Shown here piece by piece: positions 1 through 7,185 of a stretch of 36,012 nucleotides of DNA. The DNA lies in NCBI GenBank assembly GCA_964479435.1, contig CAYZME010000010.1, positions 1-36,012 on the forward strand, read 5' to 3'. Source of the DNA: JAAYKS01 sp964479435 (GTDB lineage: Bacteria; Bacillota; Clostridia; Saccharofermentanales; UBA5734). The notes under the pieces were generated by a model. That model did not search any database and was not told the origin of the DNA. It saw only the letters and a program-made list of their open reading frames with translations. A program made the position numbers and the translations under genes. Within the stretch, counting starts at the first letter, position 1. Each line of letters starts with the position of its first letter.

Positions 1-92
1 GCGGCCGTGGCCCGCGCGCGGCAACGGCGGGTGCTAATGGGCCGGTCCGGCACTACATTTTGCTGGAAATCGGCTGTTGTCATATCTGGCAT
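1..92 (-). CDS. 5' end of an unidentified gene following the M23 peptidase (partial)
   Basis: An ATG at 92-90 on the minus strand opens a frame with no stop up to the window edge (30 full codons), starting MPDMTTADFQQNVV and turning basic (RRCRARA). A purine-rich ribosome binding site (GAGGTGA) lies just upstream, and the gene begins 27 bases after the M23 peptidase stop on the same strand, so it is probably the next gene of the ftsEX operon. In many Bacillota a carboxyl-terminal processing protease (S41, CtpA) sits here, and a basic N-terminus ahead of a membrane anchor would suit that, but too little is visible to identify it. Confidence 0.5.
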   Translation of the reverse strand, partial: MPDMTTADFQQNVVPDRPISTRRCRARATA

Positions 93-119
93 TCTTTCAC
101 CTCACGGCCGCGGAGATCC

Positions 120-1418
120 TTATGGTTGCCCAATGTACTGCTTTTGCAGCGGCTCGACGGGATATCCATCCACCCGGACTTCAAAATGCAGGTGTGAACC
201 GGTGGAATTGCCGGTACTCCCCATGTAACCGATCACTTCGCCGGCCGTGACATATTGGTCTAATACCACAGCGGCTGACCTCAGGTGGCCGTACAAGGTC
301 GCCAGTCCGTTGTAATGGTTGATGACGATATAGTTGCCATAACCATACCCGCCGGTATTCTGCCCCTCCCAGGGGTTGGAAACCACCATGATGGTGCCAT
401 CGGCGGCGGCCACGATGGGTGTGCCGTAGCCGGCGGCAATGTCCACGCCCCAGTGCGGCGTAGTCTGCCCGGGCAGGTCCGTACGGCCATTGGGCTGGTA
501 TGGCGAAGTCAGCCAGCGACTGCTGGGAACCGGCCAGGTCATCGCGCCAGAGGCGGCGTTGCGAGCCGCTTCTTCGGCGGCGCGGCGGGCCGCTTCGGCC
601 GCGCGGCGGGCCGCTTCCTCTTCCGCTTCTTGTTTTTCTTTTTGCGCTTGCAGGTCGCGAATCAGCGAACCGATACGTTCGGATTCGGCCTGCATTTTTT
701 CTTCAGCCGCCTGCCGCGCGGCCAGCACCGCTTGCGCCGCCGCCAACTCGTCGGCATTGCGGTCGATTGTGCCTTTGAGCTCGTCAATCTCGGCTTGTTT
801 GGCCACAACCACCGCGTCTGCCGCTTTGCGTTTTGCCGTGGCGTCCTCGTGCTTGAGTTCCGCGTCATCCCGGGCGGCATTCAATTCGGCCAGCATTTTT
901 TGGTCATAATCCGCAATGGCGCGAATCAGTTCCATATTGGAAAAAAAGCCTTGCAGGTTATCGGCTTGCAAAAAGACTTCCAGCATCGATTTTTCGCGGT
1001 ATTCGTACATGGTTTGCAACCGCTCGCGGTACTGCTCCTCCCGCCTGGCCAACTCCTCCTCGGATTGCAAATACGCCTGATACGCTTCATCCAGCTCGCG
1101 CAAAGCGGCGGCCTGCTCTGCCACCAATTGCTGGTAGCGCTCCTGCTCTTCACGATTCTTCGAATTGAGCCAGGCCAAATGACCGACGTACTGGTGAACC
1201 GTTGCCGATATTTCTCTGGCTTCTTCCGCCAGGCGATCCAGCTGCTCCTGCGCGCGGATCTGCTCGTCCATCGCCTCCTGAATCTGCCGCGCGGTGTCGT
1301 GCGAATCGGCACGAACCGGCGGGGGCAGCAAAGAGGTGATCATGGCCGTCATCAGGATGGCGAGTGCGAAACTCCGCAACCGGCGCGCTCGACCGGCTCC
1401 TGATTTATGTTTTTGCAT
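120..1418 (-). CDS. EnvC-like murein hydrolase (activator): coiled coil plus M23 peptidase domain
   Basis: This 432-residue protein is probably exported. It starts with a basic stretch and a hydrophobic segment (roughly residues 15-38, ending near PVRADS), which looks like a signal peptide or anchor. A long charged coiled coil rich in E, A, Q and R follows (about 40-290), with an Ala/Arg/Glu low-complexity linker (EAARRAAEAARRAAEEAAR). The C-terminal part (about 300-430) is an M23/LytM domain with an HWGVD motif and an SHLHFEV motif, the usual zinc ligands. It lies 18 bases downstream of ftsX, the classical arrangement in which FtsEX controls a periplasmic or extracellular amidase activator or endopeptidase through the coiled coil. 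Unlike E. coli EnvC, whose LytM site is degenerate, the ligands look intact, so it may cut peptidoglycan itself (inference). Confidence 0.9.
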   Translation of the reverse strand: MQKHKSGAGRARRLRSFALAILMTAMITSLLPPPVRADSHDTARQIQEAMDEQIRAQEQLDRLAEEAREISATVHQYVGHLAWLNSKNREEQERYQQLVAEQAAALRELDEAYQAYLQSEEELARREEQYRERLQTMYEYREKSMLEVFLQADNLQGFFSNMELIRAIADYDQKMLAELNAARDDAELKHEDATAKRKAADAVVVAKQAEIDELKGTIDRNADELAAAQAVLAARQAAEEKMQAESERIGSLIRDLQAQKEKQEAEEEAARRAAEAARRAAEEAARNAASGAMTWPVPSSRWLTSPYQPNGRTDLPGQTTPHWGVDIAAGYGTPIVAAADGTIMVVSNPWEGQNTGGYGYGNYIVINHYNGLATLYGHLRSAAVVLDQYVTAGEVIGYMGSTGNSTGSHLHFEVRVDGYPVEPLQKQYIGQP

Positions 1419-1436
1419 CCTCTTTTTCCCTCCCGA

Positions 1437-2330
1437 TCAAACGCGGATGTGCCGGCGCACCGAAAGCGCGCTGCCGACGGCTCCGACCAGAACACCGATG
1501 GTGGCGTTCACCGCCAGAATCCGCCACGCCATCCCTGACACAGGCACCATCGCCAGAAAACTGTCGGGGTCGGTTCCGGCCATCAGCAATTCATATATTT
1601 TTGTATAGCCCGCATACACAATCCCCCAGGACACCAGCGCGCCGGCCAGTCCCACCAGCGCCCCTTCCAGGATATAGGGAAAACGGATGTACGCGTTGGT
1701 CGCGCCCACATATTTCATGATGCTGATTTCTTCGCCGCGCGCATACACGGAGATGCGGACCATATTGGAGATGATAAACAATGAGATGGCACACAGAACG
1801 ACAAACGCCGCCAGCGTCCCGATATGCACCCAGACGCGTGCCTGTCCCAGAAAGTCCATGACGACCTGGCTGGCTTCCACCTTGCGCACGCCCGGTATCC
1901 CCCGGGCCTGGGCGGAAAAAGATTCCCACCGAGCCGGGTCGTCCAGGCGAATGCTGAACTGATAGGAAAGAATACTGGCATCGATTCCATTCAGAGCGGT
2001 CGCCTGCTCCCCCATGGCGGCTTTGAAAGCGGCGAACGCCTCTTCGGGGGACACGACGGCGCACTCCGCGACCGCGTCACTGTCGACCAGTGTCAGTCGG
2101 ATCTGTTCGACCCGGTCCGGTTGCAGGTCATAATCTGCCCAGACAGTGACCGGCGGCTCTTGGCCCGCTTGTTCGACGATGGTGCGTACGTTGTCCGTAA
2201 AGGCGGAAAAGAAGCCGATCAGGGTCAGCATCAGCGCGACGGTCGTCGCCGATGCCAGCGTGACCAACGGGTGGCGGGCGATGTTCAGGAAGCCTTCTTT
2301 AAATGAATGGGCGATTGTGATCAGTCTCAT
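1437..2330 (-). CDS. ftsX: Cell division ABC-type permease FtsX
   Basis: FtsX is the membrane partner of FtsE; together they pass ATP-driven movement to an extracellular peptidoglycan hydrolase. The 297-residue product has the expected layout: a short cytoplasmic N-terminus (MRLITIAHSFKEGF), a first membrane segment (about 22-45), an extracellular domain of about 120 residues (VTVWADYDLQPDRVEQI...), then three more membrane segments with the conserved cytoplasmic stretch GEEISIMKYVGATNAYIR. I chose the ATG at 2330 because GAGG lies 7 bases upstream; a TTG at 2342 overlapping the ftsE stop is a possible longer start (301 residues). It is coupled to ftsE upstream and to the M23 gene downstream. 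Confidence 0.95.
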   Translation of the reverse strand: MRLITIAHSFKEGFLNIARHPLVTLASATTVALMLTLIGFFSAFTDNVRTIVEQAGQEPPVTVWADYDLQPDRVEQIRLTLVDSDAVAECAVVSPEEAFAAFKAAMGEQATALNGIDASILSYQFSIRLDDPARWESFSAQARGIPGVRKVEASQVVMDFLGQARVWVHIGTLAAFVVLCAISLFIISNMVRISVYARGEEISIMKYVGATNAYIRFPYILEGALVGLAGALVSWGIVYAGYTKIYELLMAGTDPDSFLAMVPVSGMAWRILAVNATIGVLVGAVGSALSVRRHIRV

Positions 2331-2338
2331 GCGCCGCC

Positions 2339-3049
2339 TCAATCGTGCGCCGCGAAGGCGAGCTCCGCGACCGCGTATTGTCCGTGTAATTCATCGCGGA
2401 CCAGTGAACCGTTGCGGATTTCGATCACCCGCTTGTCCATCCGATCGACCAGCGCCCGGTCGTGGGTGCAAATGATGACCGTCGTGCCCGCCTGGTTGAT
2501 TTCATTGAGAAGCGCCATCACCGACTCGCTGTTGGCCGGATCCAGATTGCCGGTCGGCTCGTCGGCCAGGATCAACACGGGATTGTTCACCATGGCGCGG
2601 GCAATCGCCACCCGCTGCTGCTCCCCTCCCGACAGCTCGGACGGGCGCGCCTGGGCTTTGTCACGCAACCCCACCACCGAAAGGACAATCGGCACATTGC
2701 GCCGGATCGAGCGCCGGGACTCCCCGACAATCTCCATCGCAAAAGCGACATTTTCAAATACGGATTTGCTATCGATCAAACGGAAATCCTGAAAGACCAT
2801 GCCGATACGCCGGCGAAGATACGGCAGGATCCGGCGCCGCAACCGGGAAACATCCCGTTCGTTGATCAATACGCGGCCGGACGTCGGGCGTTCCTCGCAA
2901 GTGAGCAGTTTGATCATGGTGGATTTGCCCGAACCACTTTCGCCGATGATAAAGACAAATTCACCTTTGTCGATCCTGAAACTGACATGGCGCAGCGCTT
3001 CGGTGCCATTGGACGAATACGTCATGCACACGTCGCTAAATTCGATCAA
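2339..3049 (-). CDS. ftsE: Cell division ATP-binding protein FtsE
   Basis: The 236-residue ATPase of the FtsEX complex sits on the cytoplasmic face and drives FtsX. It shows a Walker A motif (GESGSGKST, about residue 36), an ABC signature (LSGGEQQRV), Walker B (LILADEPTGNLDP) and the switch histidine (ICTHD). The FtsE-type start IEFSDVCMTYSSNGTEALRHVSF fits the family. The start codon is TTG (minus strand 3049-3047), preceded at 9 bases by AGAGGAG. The stop overlaps the possible TTG start of ftsX, so the two are translationally coupled. The regulator gene upstream ends only 27 bases before. Confidence 0.96.
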   Translation of the reverse strand: MIEFSDVCMTYSSNGTEALRHVSFRIDKGEFVFIIGESGSGKSTMIKLLTCEERPTSGRVLINERDVSRLRRRILPYLRRRIGMVFQDFRLIDSKSVFENVAFAMEIVGESRRSIRRNVPIVLSVVGLRDKAQARPSELSGGEQQRVAIARAMVNNPVLILADEPTGNLDPANSESVMALLNEINQAGTTVIICTHDRALVDRMDKRVIEIRNGSLVRDELHGQYAVAELAFAAHD

Positions 3050-3076
3050 TGTTCCTGACTCCTCTCGGGTGTCTGA

Positions 3077-4186
3077 TTAATTTCGCCACCATTTGTTGCT
3101 GCCATGGCGGAAGGCGTTGCGATCTTGCTTCTCAAGATATTTGCGCACCATCGACGCCAGCTTGAACAGCACGGCGTCATCAAAATTGCGCAGATCCAAC
3201 GCCGTGATCTTTTGCACTTTGTCCAGACGGTAAACCAGTGTATTGCGGTGCACAAACAACTGGCGCGACGTCTCGCTGCCGTTGAGGTTGTTTTCAAAGA
3301 ACTTCTGGATGGTCAGCAACGTCTCGCTGTCCAGCGCGTCATACGCGTCATTGGGAAACACCTCATCGAGGAACATGTGGCACAGCGTCGGCGGCAGCTG
3401 ATAGATCAAGCGCCCCAGACCCAGCTTGTCATAGCGGACAATGTATTTTTCCGCTTCGAAAATATCGCCGACCGTCAACGCGAGCGAGGCTTCGCGATAC
3501 GACTTGGCGGTATCTTTCAGGGTCTCAGCCGGCATGCCGATGCCAATATATACTTTTGACATCGATTCCGCGTTGAGATTGTCGAGGATGAGATTGGCGA
3601 TGTCGTCGATGCTGGTGCCCATGATGCGGGTGTAGTCTTTAAGTAAAACAATCGTCTCCTCATCGATCGCCAGGATATGATCGGATTTGCGATCCGGGAA
3701 CAAATTGTGCAGGATTTCTATGCAGTCCATGCCGTCGTCGGCGTCGATTTTGACGATAAAGGCGATCCGCGCGGCGGCATACGGGATCTTGAACTCACGC
3801 GCTTTGAGGGGTATGTCCCCCGGCAGTTCGTTCTCCAGCAGGACATTCTTTAAAAACGCGTCGCGCTCCGCGTCGGCATTGCGTTCCTGCAAGGCCGCGG
3901 TAATCCAGTTGCCGAGCAATTCCAGATAATTGCGCGATACGGTGTCGGTGCCTTCGATAAAGCAGATAAAGGTCACTTTGTCGCCGACGGCAATCTTCAT
4001 ATACGTGCGGTCGGACGTAATCGAAATCGGATCGTCAGACAAGAGAATGGCGCGAACAGAGGAGTCCTCCTCCCCGTCCATCCTGGGGTCGGTCGCGGCG
4101 ATCACAATGCCGTTGGTGTCGAGAACGCCTGCCGTACGGTCCAGAAAATTCGCGGCTTTGGCGATGCATTTTTTAATTTCTTCCAT
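3077..4186 (-). CDS. CdaR/PucR-family transcriptional regulator
   Basis: The 369-residue protein ends in a PucR-type helix-turn-helix (about residues 300-365): an FFENNLNGSETSRQLFVHRNTLVYRLDKV segment matches the family pattern of a helix followed by 'HRNTL.YRL.ki'. The middle (about 120-260) resembles the GGDEF-like CdaR domain, and the N-terminal 110 residues look like a small-molecule sensor region (VLDTNGIVIAATD). Relatives control sugar-acid, purine or amino-acid genes; the ligand here is unknown. I chose the ATG at 4186 because GGGAGGG lies 7 bases upstream; an in-frame start at 4279 would lack one. The gene ends 27 bases before ftsE on the same strand, so the regulator is probably co-transcribed with the division genes, which is unusual. 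Confidence 0.85.
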   Translation of the reverse strand: MEEIKKCIAKAANFLDRTAGVLDTNGIVIAATDPRMDGEEDSSVRAILLSDDPISITSDRTYMKIAVGDKVTFICFIEGTDTVSRNYLELLGNWITAALQERNADAERDAFLKNVLLENELPGDIPLKAREFKIPYAAARIAFIVKIDADDGMDCIEILHNLFPDRKSDHILAIDEETIVLLKDYTRIMGTSIDDIANLILDNLNAESMSKVYIGIGMPAETLKDTAKSYREASLALTVGDIFEAEKYIVRYDKLGLGRLIYQLPPTLCHMFLDEVFPNDAYDALDSETLLTIQKFFENNLNGSETSRQLFVHRNTLVYRLDKVQKITALDLRNFDDAVLFKLASMVRKYLEKQDRNAFRHGSNKWWRN

Positions 4187-4299
4187 CGTGGTGCCCTCCC
4201 GAGTCCGATGCTGTGCCGCCTGTGGCACCATCACGTCCCTTATCCATCCTATCTTATGGTTTTCACAAGGGTGTTTCAATCCTTTGTCGGTTTGGAAAC

Positions 4300-4305
4300 A
4301 GTATA
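4300..4305 (-). promoter_or_regulatory. Possible -10 box for the regulator-ftsEX operon
   Basis: On the minus strand TATACT is preceded by GGGGGGT and lies about 115 bases upstream of the regulator start. No convincing -35 hexamer is visible 16-18 bases upstream, so this rests on the -10 alone. Confidence 0.3.
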
Positions 4306-4341
4306 ACCCCCCGACCGATTCGCGCTCATCCTAGCGAAATA

Positions 4342-4380
4342 GCTGCCGATCCGCAAGCGCGTTTCGCATGAATCGGCAGC
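4342..4380. repeat. 9-bp inverted repeat upstream of the CdaR-like gene
   Basis: GCTGCCGAT at 4342-4350 is exactly complementary to ATCGGCAGC at 4372-4380, with a 21-base spacer. It has no T tract, and lies between the ABC-ATPase terminator and the putative regulator promoter. It could be a regulator binding site or a transcript hairpin; the sequence alone does not decide. Confidence 0.45.
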
Positions 4381-4402
4381 ATACAATCCCTTCGCGCCAA
4401 AC

Positions 4403-4440
4403 AAAAGCCGCCGGCATCGCGGCCGGCGGCTTCTTTGTTT
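4403..4440 (-). terminator. Rho-independent terminator after the sugar-ABC ATPase gene
   Basis: A perfect 9-bp stem, GCCGCCGGC (4407-4415) with GCCGGCGGC (4422-4430), and a 6-base loop. On the minus strand it is followed by TTTTGTTT, placing it 26 bases beyond the ATPase stop. The plus side is also T-rich (TTCTTTGTTTTT), so it could act in both directions. Confidence 0.85.
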
Positions 4441-4455
4441 TTCTCGCGGGTGAGA

Positions 4456-5571
4456 TCAGAGGACCAGCGAATTTTCGGTTTCCTTGTCGAAAATATGAAC
4501 GCGGTCGGCGTCCATGGCCATCAGGATCTCGTCGCCGACTTTGGCTTGCGTGGTGGTGGGATCGACGCGCGCGGTCAGGCTCACCTGGCCACAGGTCAAA
4601 TAAATCATCGCCTCGGCGCCCAACAGCTCGACCACGTCGATGTCGCCGCGGAACGTGGAGTGCGTCCAGGCCTGAACCTCCGCCGGATCGTCGGTAATGG
4701 CCTCGGGGCGAATCCCCATGACGACTTCTTTGCCGTCGTACTCGGCCAGCTCACCGGTCAGGTATTTGGGGTTGGTGAGCGTGATTACGTTATCTTCAAA
4801 CGCCAGCTTGACCGCGTCATTCGCGTAGGTGAGCGTCGCGTTGATAAAGTTCATCGGCGGCATGCCCATGAAACCGGCCACAAAAATATTGACCGGGTGC
4901 AAGTACAGGTTGGTCGGGGAATCGACCTGTTGGATAAAGCCATCCTTCATCACGACGATACGGGTACCCATCGTCATCGCCTCGGTCTGGTCATGCGTGA
5001 CGTAAATGAACGTCGTCTGCAGGCGATGGTGTAGGCGGGTGATCTCGACACGCATCTGCACACGCAGTTTGGCGTCGAGGTTGGAGAGCGGCTCGTCCAT
5101 CAGGAAGACTTTGGGGTCGCGGACAATGGCGCGGCCCAGCGCCACACGCTGGCGTTGACCACCGGAAAGCGCTTTGGGTTTGCGATCGAGCAAGTGCTCG
5201 ATCTCCAGGATCTTGGCCGCTTCTTCGACGCGGCGTTTGATTTCGTTTTTGGGAACTTTGCGCAATTTCAAGCCAAACGCCATGTTGTCATACACGGTCA
5301 TGTGGGGGTACAGCGCGTAGTTCTGGAACACCATCGCGATGTCGCGATCTTTGGGCTGTACATCGTTGATCAACCGGTCGTCGATATAGATCTCGCCCTC
5401 GGTGATTTCTTCCAGCCCCGCGATCATCCGCAGTGTGGTCGATTTGCCACAACCGGAAGGTCCGACCAGAATGATGAATTCTTTGTCTTCGACGTCGAGG
5501 CTGAAATCGCTGACAGCGATTACGCCACCTTCAAAGCGCTTGTAAACGTTTTTGAGTGATAGACTTGCCAT
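4456..5571 (-). CDS. Sugar ABC transporter ATP-binding protein (UgpC/MsmX/MalK type)
   Basis: The 371-residue length is typical of the shared ATPases that energise carbohydrate ABC importers. Walker A is GPSGCGKST, the signature LSGGQRQRV, Walker B VFLMDEPLSNLD, and the switch histidine is in YVTHDQTEAMTMG. The C-terminal 130 residues form the regulatory/TOBE domain (VMGIRPEAI; TCGQVSLTARVDPT). No permease or solute-binding gene is next to it, which suits a multitask ATPase such as MsmX serving several transporters encoded elsewhere. CGGAGGT lies 6 bases before the ATG. The gene appears monocistronic, with its own terminator. Confidence 0.93.
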   Translation of the reverse strand: MASLSLKNVYKRFEGGVIAVSDFSLDVEDKEFIILVGPSGCGKSTTLRMIAGLEEITEGEIYIDDRLINDVQPKDRDIAMVFQNYALYPHMTVYDNMAFGLKLRKVPKNEIKRRVEEAAKILEIEHLLDRKPKALSGGQRQRVALGRAIVRDPKVFLMDEPLSNLDAKLRVQMRVEITRLHHRLQTTFIYVTHDQTEAMTMGTRIVVMKDGFIQQVDSPTNLYLHPVNIFVAGFMGMPPMNFINATLTYANDAVKLAFEDNVITLTNPKYLTGELAEYDGKEVVMGIRPEAITDDPAEVQAWTHSTFRGDIDVVELLGAEAMIYLTCGQVSLTARVDPTTTQAKVGDEILMAMDADRVHIFDKETENSLVL

Positions 5572-5635
5572 ACCTGTACCTCCGCATGCGTCTATTGCCA
5601 GTCTCGCTTGTCGCCGACTGCAAATTCTAACATAG

Positions 5636-5644
5636 AATATAACA
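5636..5644 (-). promoter_or_regulatory. Possible extended -10 promoter for the ABC ATPase
   Basis: On the minus strand TGTTATATT matches an extended -10 (TGn plus a 5/6 match to TATAAT), about 65 bases before the ATPase start. The -35 region is weak. Confidence 0.35.
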
Positions 5645-5945
5645 CTGTTGATACGGGCAAGCCATATGAAATAATCACCAAATGTTGCCGGTCATATTTG
5701 GCTAACTACAAAAACGTATTGACAAATTCATGTGAAAAAAGCGGCGGAGAGGGGTGCGAATTTGTGATGTTTCATAACTGACGCCCGGGCCAGGCAAAAA
5801 TGCGTGTACGGCCTTTCCTGCATGATACTATAAATGCACGCTTTTGACAGCGCCGGCAACGGGCAAACCGGCCGCCGCCCCCTCCACACCGGAAGGCGTG
5901 AAGTGGGGTGTAACCCGCGCTTCCCAGCCGGGCCGTATGCGCCCC

Positions 5946-5974
5946 TTGTCAATTGTATTTTTATGCAGTATAGT
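5946..5974 (+). promoter_or_regulatory. Promoter of the arginine operon
   Basis: TTGTCA (5946-5951) and TATAGT (5969-5974) are separated by exactly 17 bases, a strong sigma-70/SigA-type arrangement. Transcription would start near 5981, giving a leader of about 38 bases before the argC ATG at 6019. Both elements overlap or abut ARG-box-like repeats, which fits repression by ArgR/AhrC. Confidence 0.8.
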
Positions 5975-5989
5975 GTATTTTTATAAAAT
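5952..5989 (+). promoter_or_regulatory. Tandem ARG-box-like operator (ArgR/AhrC)
   Basis: The 11-base string TGTATTTTTAT occurs at 5954-5964 and again at 5974-5984, 20 bp apart (about two helical turns). The first copy continues as TGTATTTTTATGCA, which matches the known ARG-box plan TGAAT-(A/T)4-ATTCA with two substitutions; the second, TGTATTTTTATAAA, is weaker on its right half. As 18-bp boxes they occupy about 5952-5969 and 5972-5989, covering the spacer, the -10 and the start site. Paired boxes 2-3 bp apart are the usual ArgR hexamer target. No argR gene is in the window. Confidence 0.65.
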
Positions 5990-6018
5990 TCACTCAACCC
6001 ATGCGGACGGAGGAAAAC

Positions 6019-7068
6019 ATGGCAACAAAGATCAGACTTGGCATCATCGGCGCGACCGGGTATGTCGGCGCGGAATTGGCCCGGTGGCTGATCGGGCACG
6101 ATGGCTTCCACATCACCTGGCTCACTTCACAGACCTTTGCCGGCAAGTCTTTTTCGGACGTATACCCCGCGTTTCGCGGTTTATTGGATCTGCCCTGCCG
6201 CGCCTTTGACCTCGAGGAGGCGGCCCAGATCTGTGATGTCGTGATCACGGCGCTGCCGCACGGTGTTTCCGCGGCGATGGTTCCGCAATTGCTGGCGCGC
6301 GGGCTGCGCGTGTTGGATCACAGCGGCGATTTCCGCTATCGTGACGTGGCCGTATATGAAAGCGCGTATCGGCTCACGCACCCGGCGCCCGCGCTGCTCG
6401 CGCAAGCCGTCTACGGATTGCCAGAACTCTACCGCGACCGCATCGCCGACGCGCGGCTGGTCGCCAACCCCGGTTGTTATCCCACCTGCGCGCTCCTGGC
6501 GCTGGCGCCGGCTCTCCAGGCCGGAGCCGTCCGCCCCGGCGGCCTGATTGTGGACGCGGTTTCCGGCGTCTCCGGCGCGGGCCGCAAAGCGGATCTCCCC
6601 TTCAGCTATTGCGAGACGGACGAGAATTTCCGCGCGTACGGCGTCGTCGGCCATCGCCACACCAGCGAGATCGAACAGGAATTATCCCTCCTGGCCGGTC
6701 AGCCGGTGGTGATTTCCTTTACCCCTCACCTGGCGCCGATGAAACGCGGCATGCTGGCGACCGTCTATGCCGACCTCGCGGACGGCGTCGAAAGCGGCGA
6801 CCTGCGGCGGATCTACGAGCAGCGCTACCAAGACGAGCCGTTCGTGCGGCTGCTGCCGGCGGGGGGGTGTCCGGAGACGCGCCATGTCGCCGGATCCAAT
6901 CTCGCCGACATCGGCCTTTTCGCCGACCCGCGCACCGGCCGGGGGGTCTTTTTGTGCGCCATCGACAACCTGGGCAAAGGCGCGTCCTCCCAGGCCATCC
7001 AGTCGCTCAACCGCATGTTCGGCCTGGACGAGACGACCGGCCTGCGGCGCCCCGGCATGATGCTTTGA
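6019..7068 (+). CDS. argC: N-acetyl-gamma-glutamyl-phosphate reductase
   Basis: ArgC reduces N-acetylglutamyl phosphate with NADPH to the semialdehyde, the third step of arginine synthesis. The 349-residue product begins with a Rossmann motif (GIIGATGYVGAELARWL) and has the active-site cysteine in NPGCYPTCALLAL (Cys153). The conserved GHRHTSEIEQEL and FTPHLAPMKRGM segments are also present. I chose the ATG at 6019, preceded by GGAGG at 6009-6013; an upstream in-frame ATG at 6001 would put that site inside the gene. It is the first gene of the arg operon and lies just behind the putative ARG boxes. Confidence 0.97.
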   Translation: MATKIRLGIIGATGYVGAELARWLIGHDGFHITWLTSQTFAGKSFSDVYPAFRGLLDLPCRAFDLEEAAQICDVVITALPHGVSAAMVPQLLARGLRVLDHSGDFRYRDVAVYESAYRLTHPAPALLAQAVYGLPELYRDRIADARLVANPGCYPTCALLALAPALQAGAVRPGGLIVDAVSGVSGAGRKADLPFSYCETDENFRAYGVVGHRHTSEIEQELSLLAGQPVVISFTPHLAPMKRGMLATVYADLADGVESGDLRRIYEQRYQDEPFVRLLPAGGCPETRHVAGSNLADIGLFADPRTGRGVFLCAIDNLGKGASSQAIQSLNRMFGLDETTGLRRPGMML

Positions 7069-7104
7069 CCGCGGACGCCCCGGTTCCGATACGCGATCCC
7101 GACT

Positions 7105-7172
7105 ACGAACCCCGCATCGGTACGAAGCCCTTATAGACACAAACCCCGCATGGACACGAACCCCGCATATAA
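7105..7172 (+). repeat. Degenerate 17-bp tandem repeat between argC and argB
   Basis: Four units start at 7105, 7122, 7139 and 7156. The core ACGAACCCCGCAT is exact in units 1 and 4, has one change in unit 3 (ACAAACCCCGCAT), and is eroded in unit 2. The array fills much of the 117-base gap before argB and ends at its ribosome binding site (AAAGGAG, 7171-7177). It lacks a long palindrome; function unknown. Confidence 0.7.
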
Positions 7173-7185
7173 AGGAGATACAACA

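Larger units (their letters stand above)
5572..6018. other. Divergent intergenic region between the ABC ATPase and argC
   Basis: This 447-base region holds no convincing gene. Its ATPase-proximal part (about 5625-5730) is AT-rich and contains a possible extended -10 for the ATPase. The argC-proximal part (5946-5989) holds the arg promoter and paired operator-like repeats. In between, at 5823-5831, TGATACTAT resembles an extended -10 on the plus strand, and two TTGACA hexamers (5719-5724 and 5844-5849) lack a partner -10. I see no riboswitch-like structure. Confidence 0.7.

Noticed and set aside
285..1403. Open frame of 372 codons on the plus strand opposite the M23 peptidase gene
   Set aside because: It is the shadow of the coiled-coil coding sequence; the peptidase has a signal peptide, conserved motifs and operon context.
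5719..5724. TTGACA as a second promoter in the ATPase-argC gap
   Set aside because: The hexamer is perfect but no -10 box lies 15-19 bases downstream; the same is true of TTGACA at 5844-5849.
5728..6111. Small minus-strand frame in the ATPase-argC gap
   Set aside because: It runs over the arg promoter and the start of argC, and has no ribosome binding site or homology I recognise.
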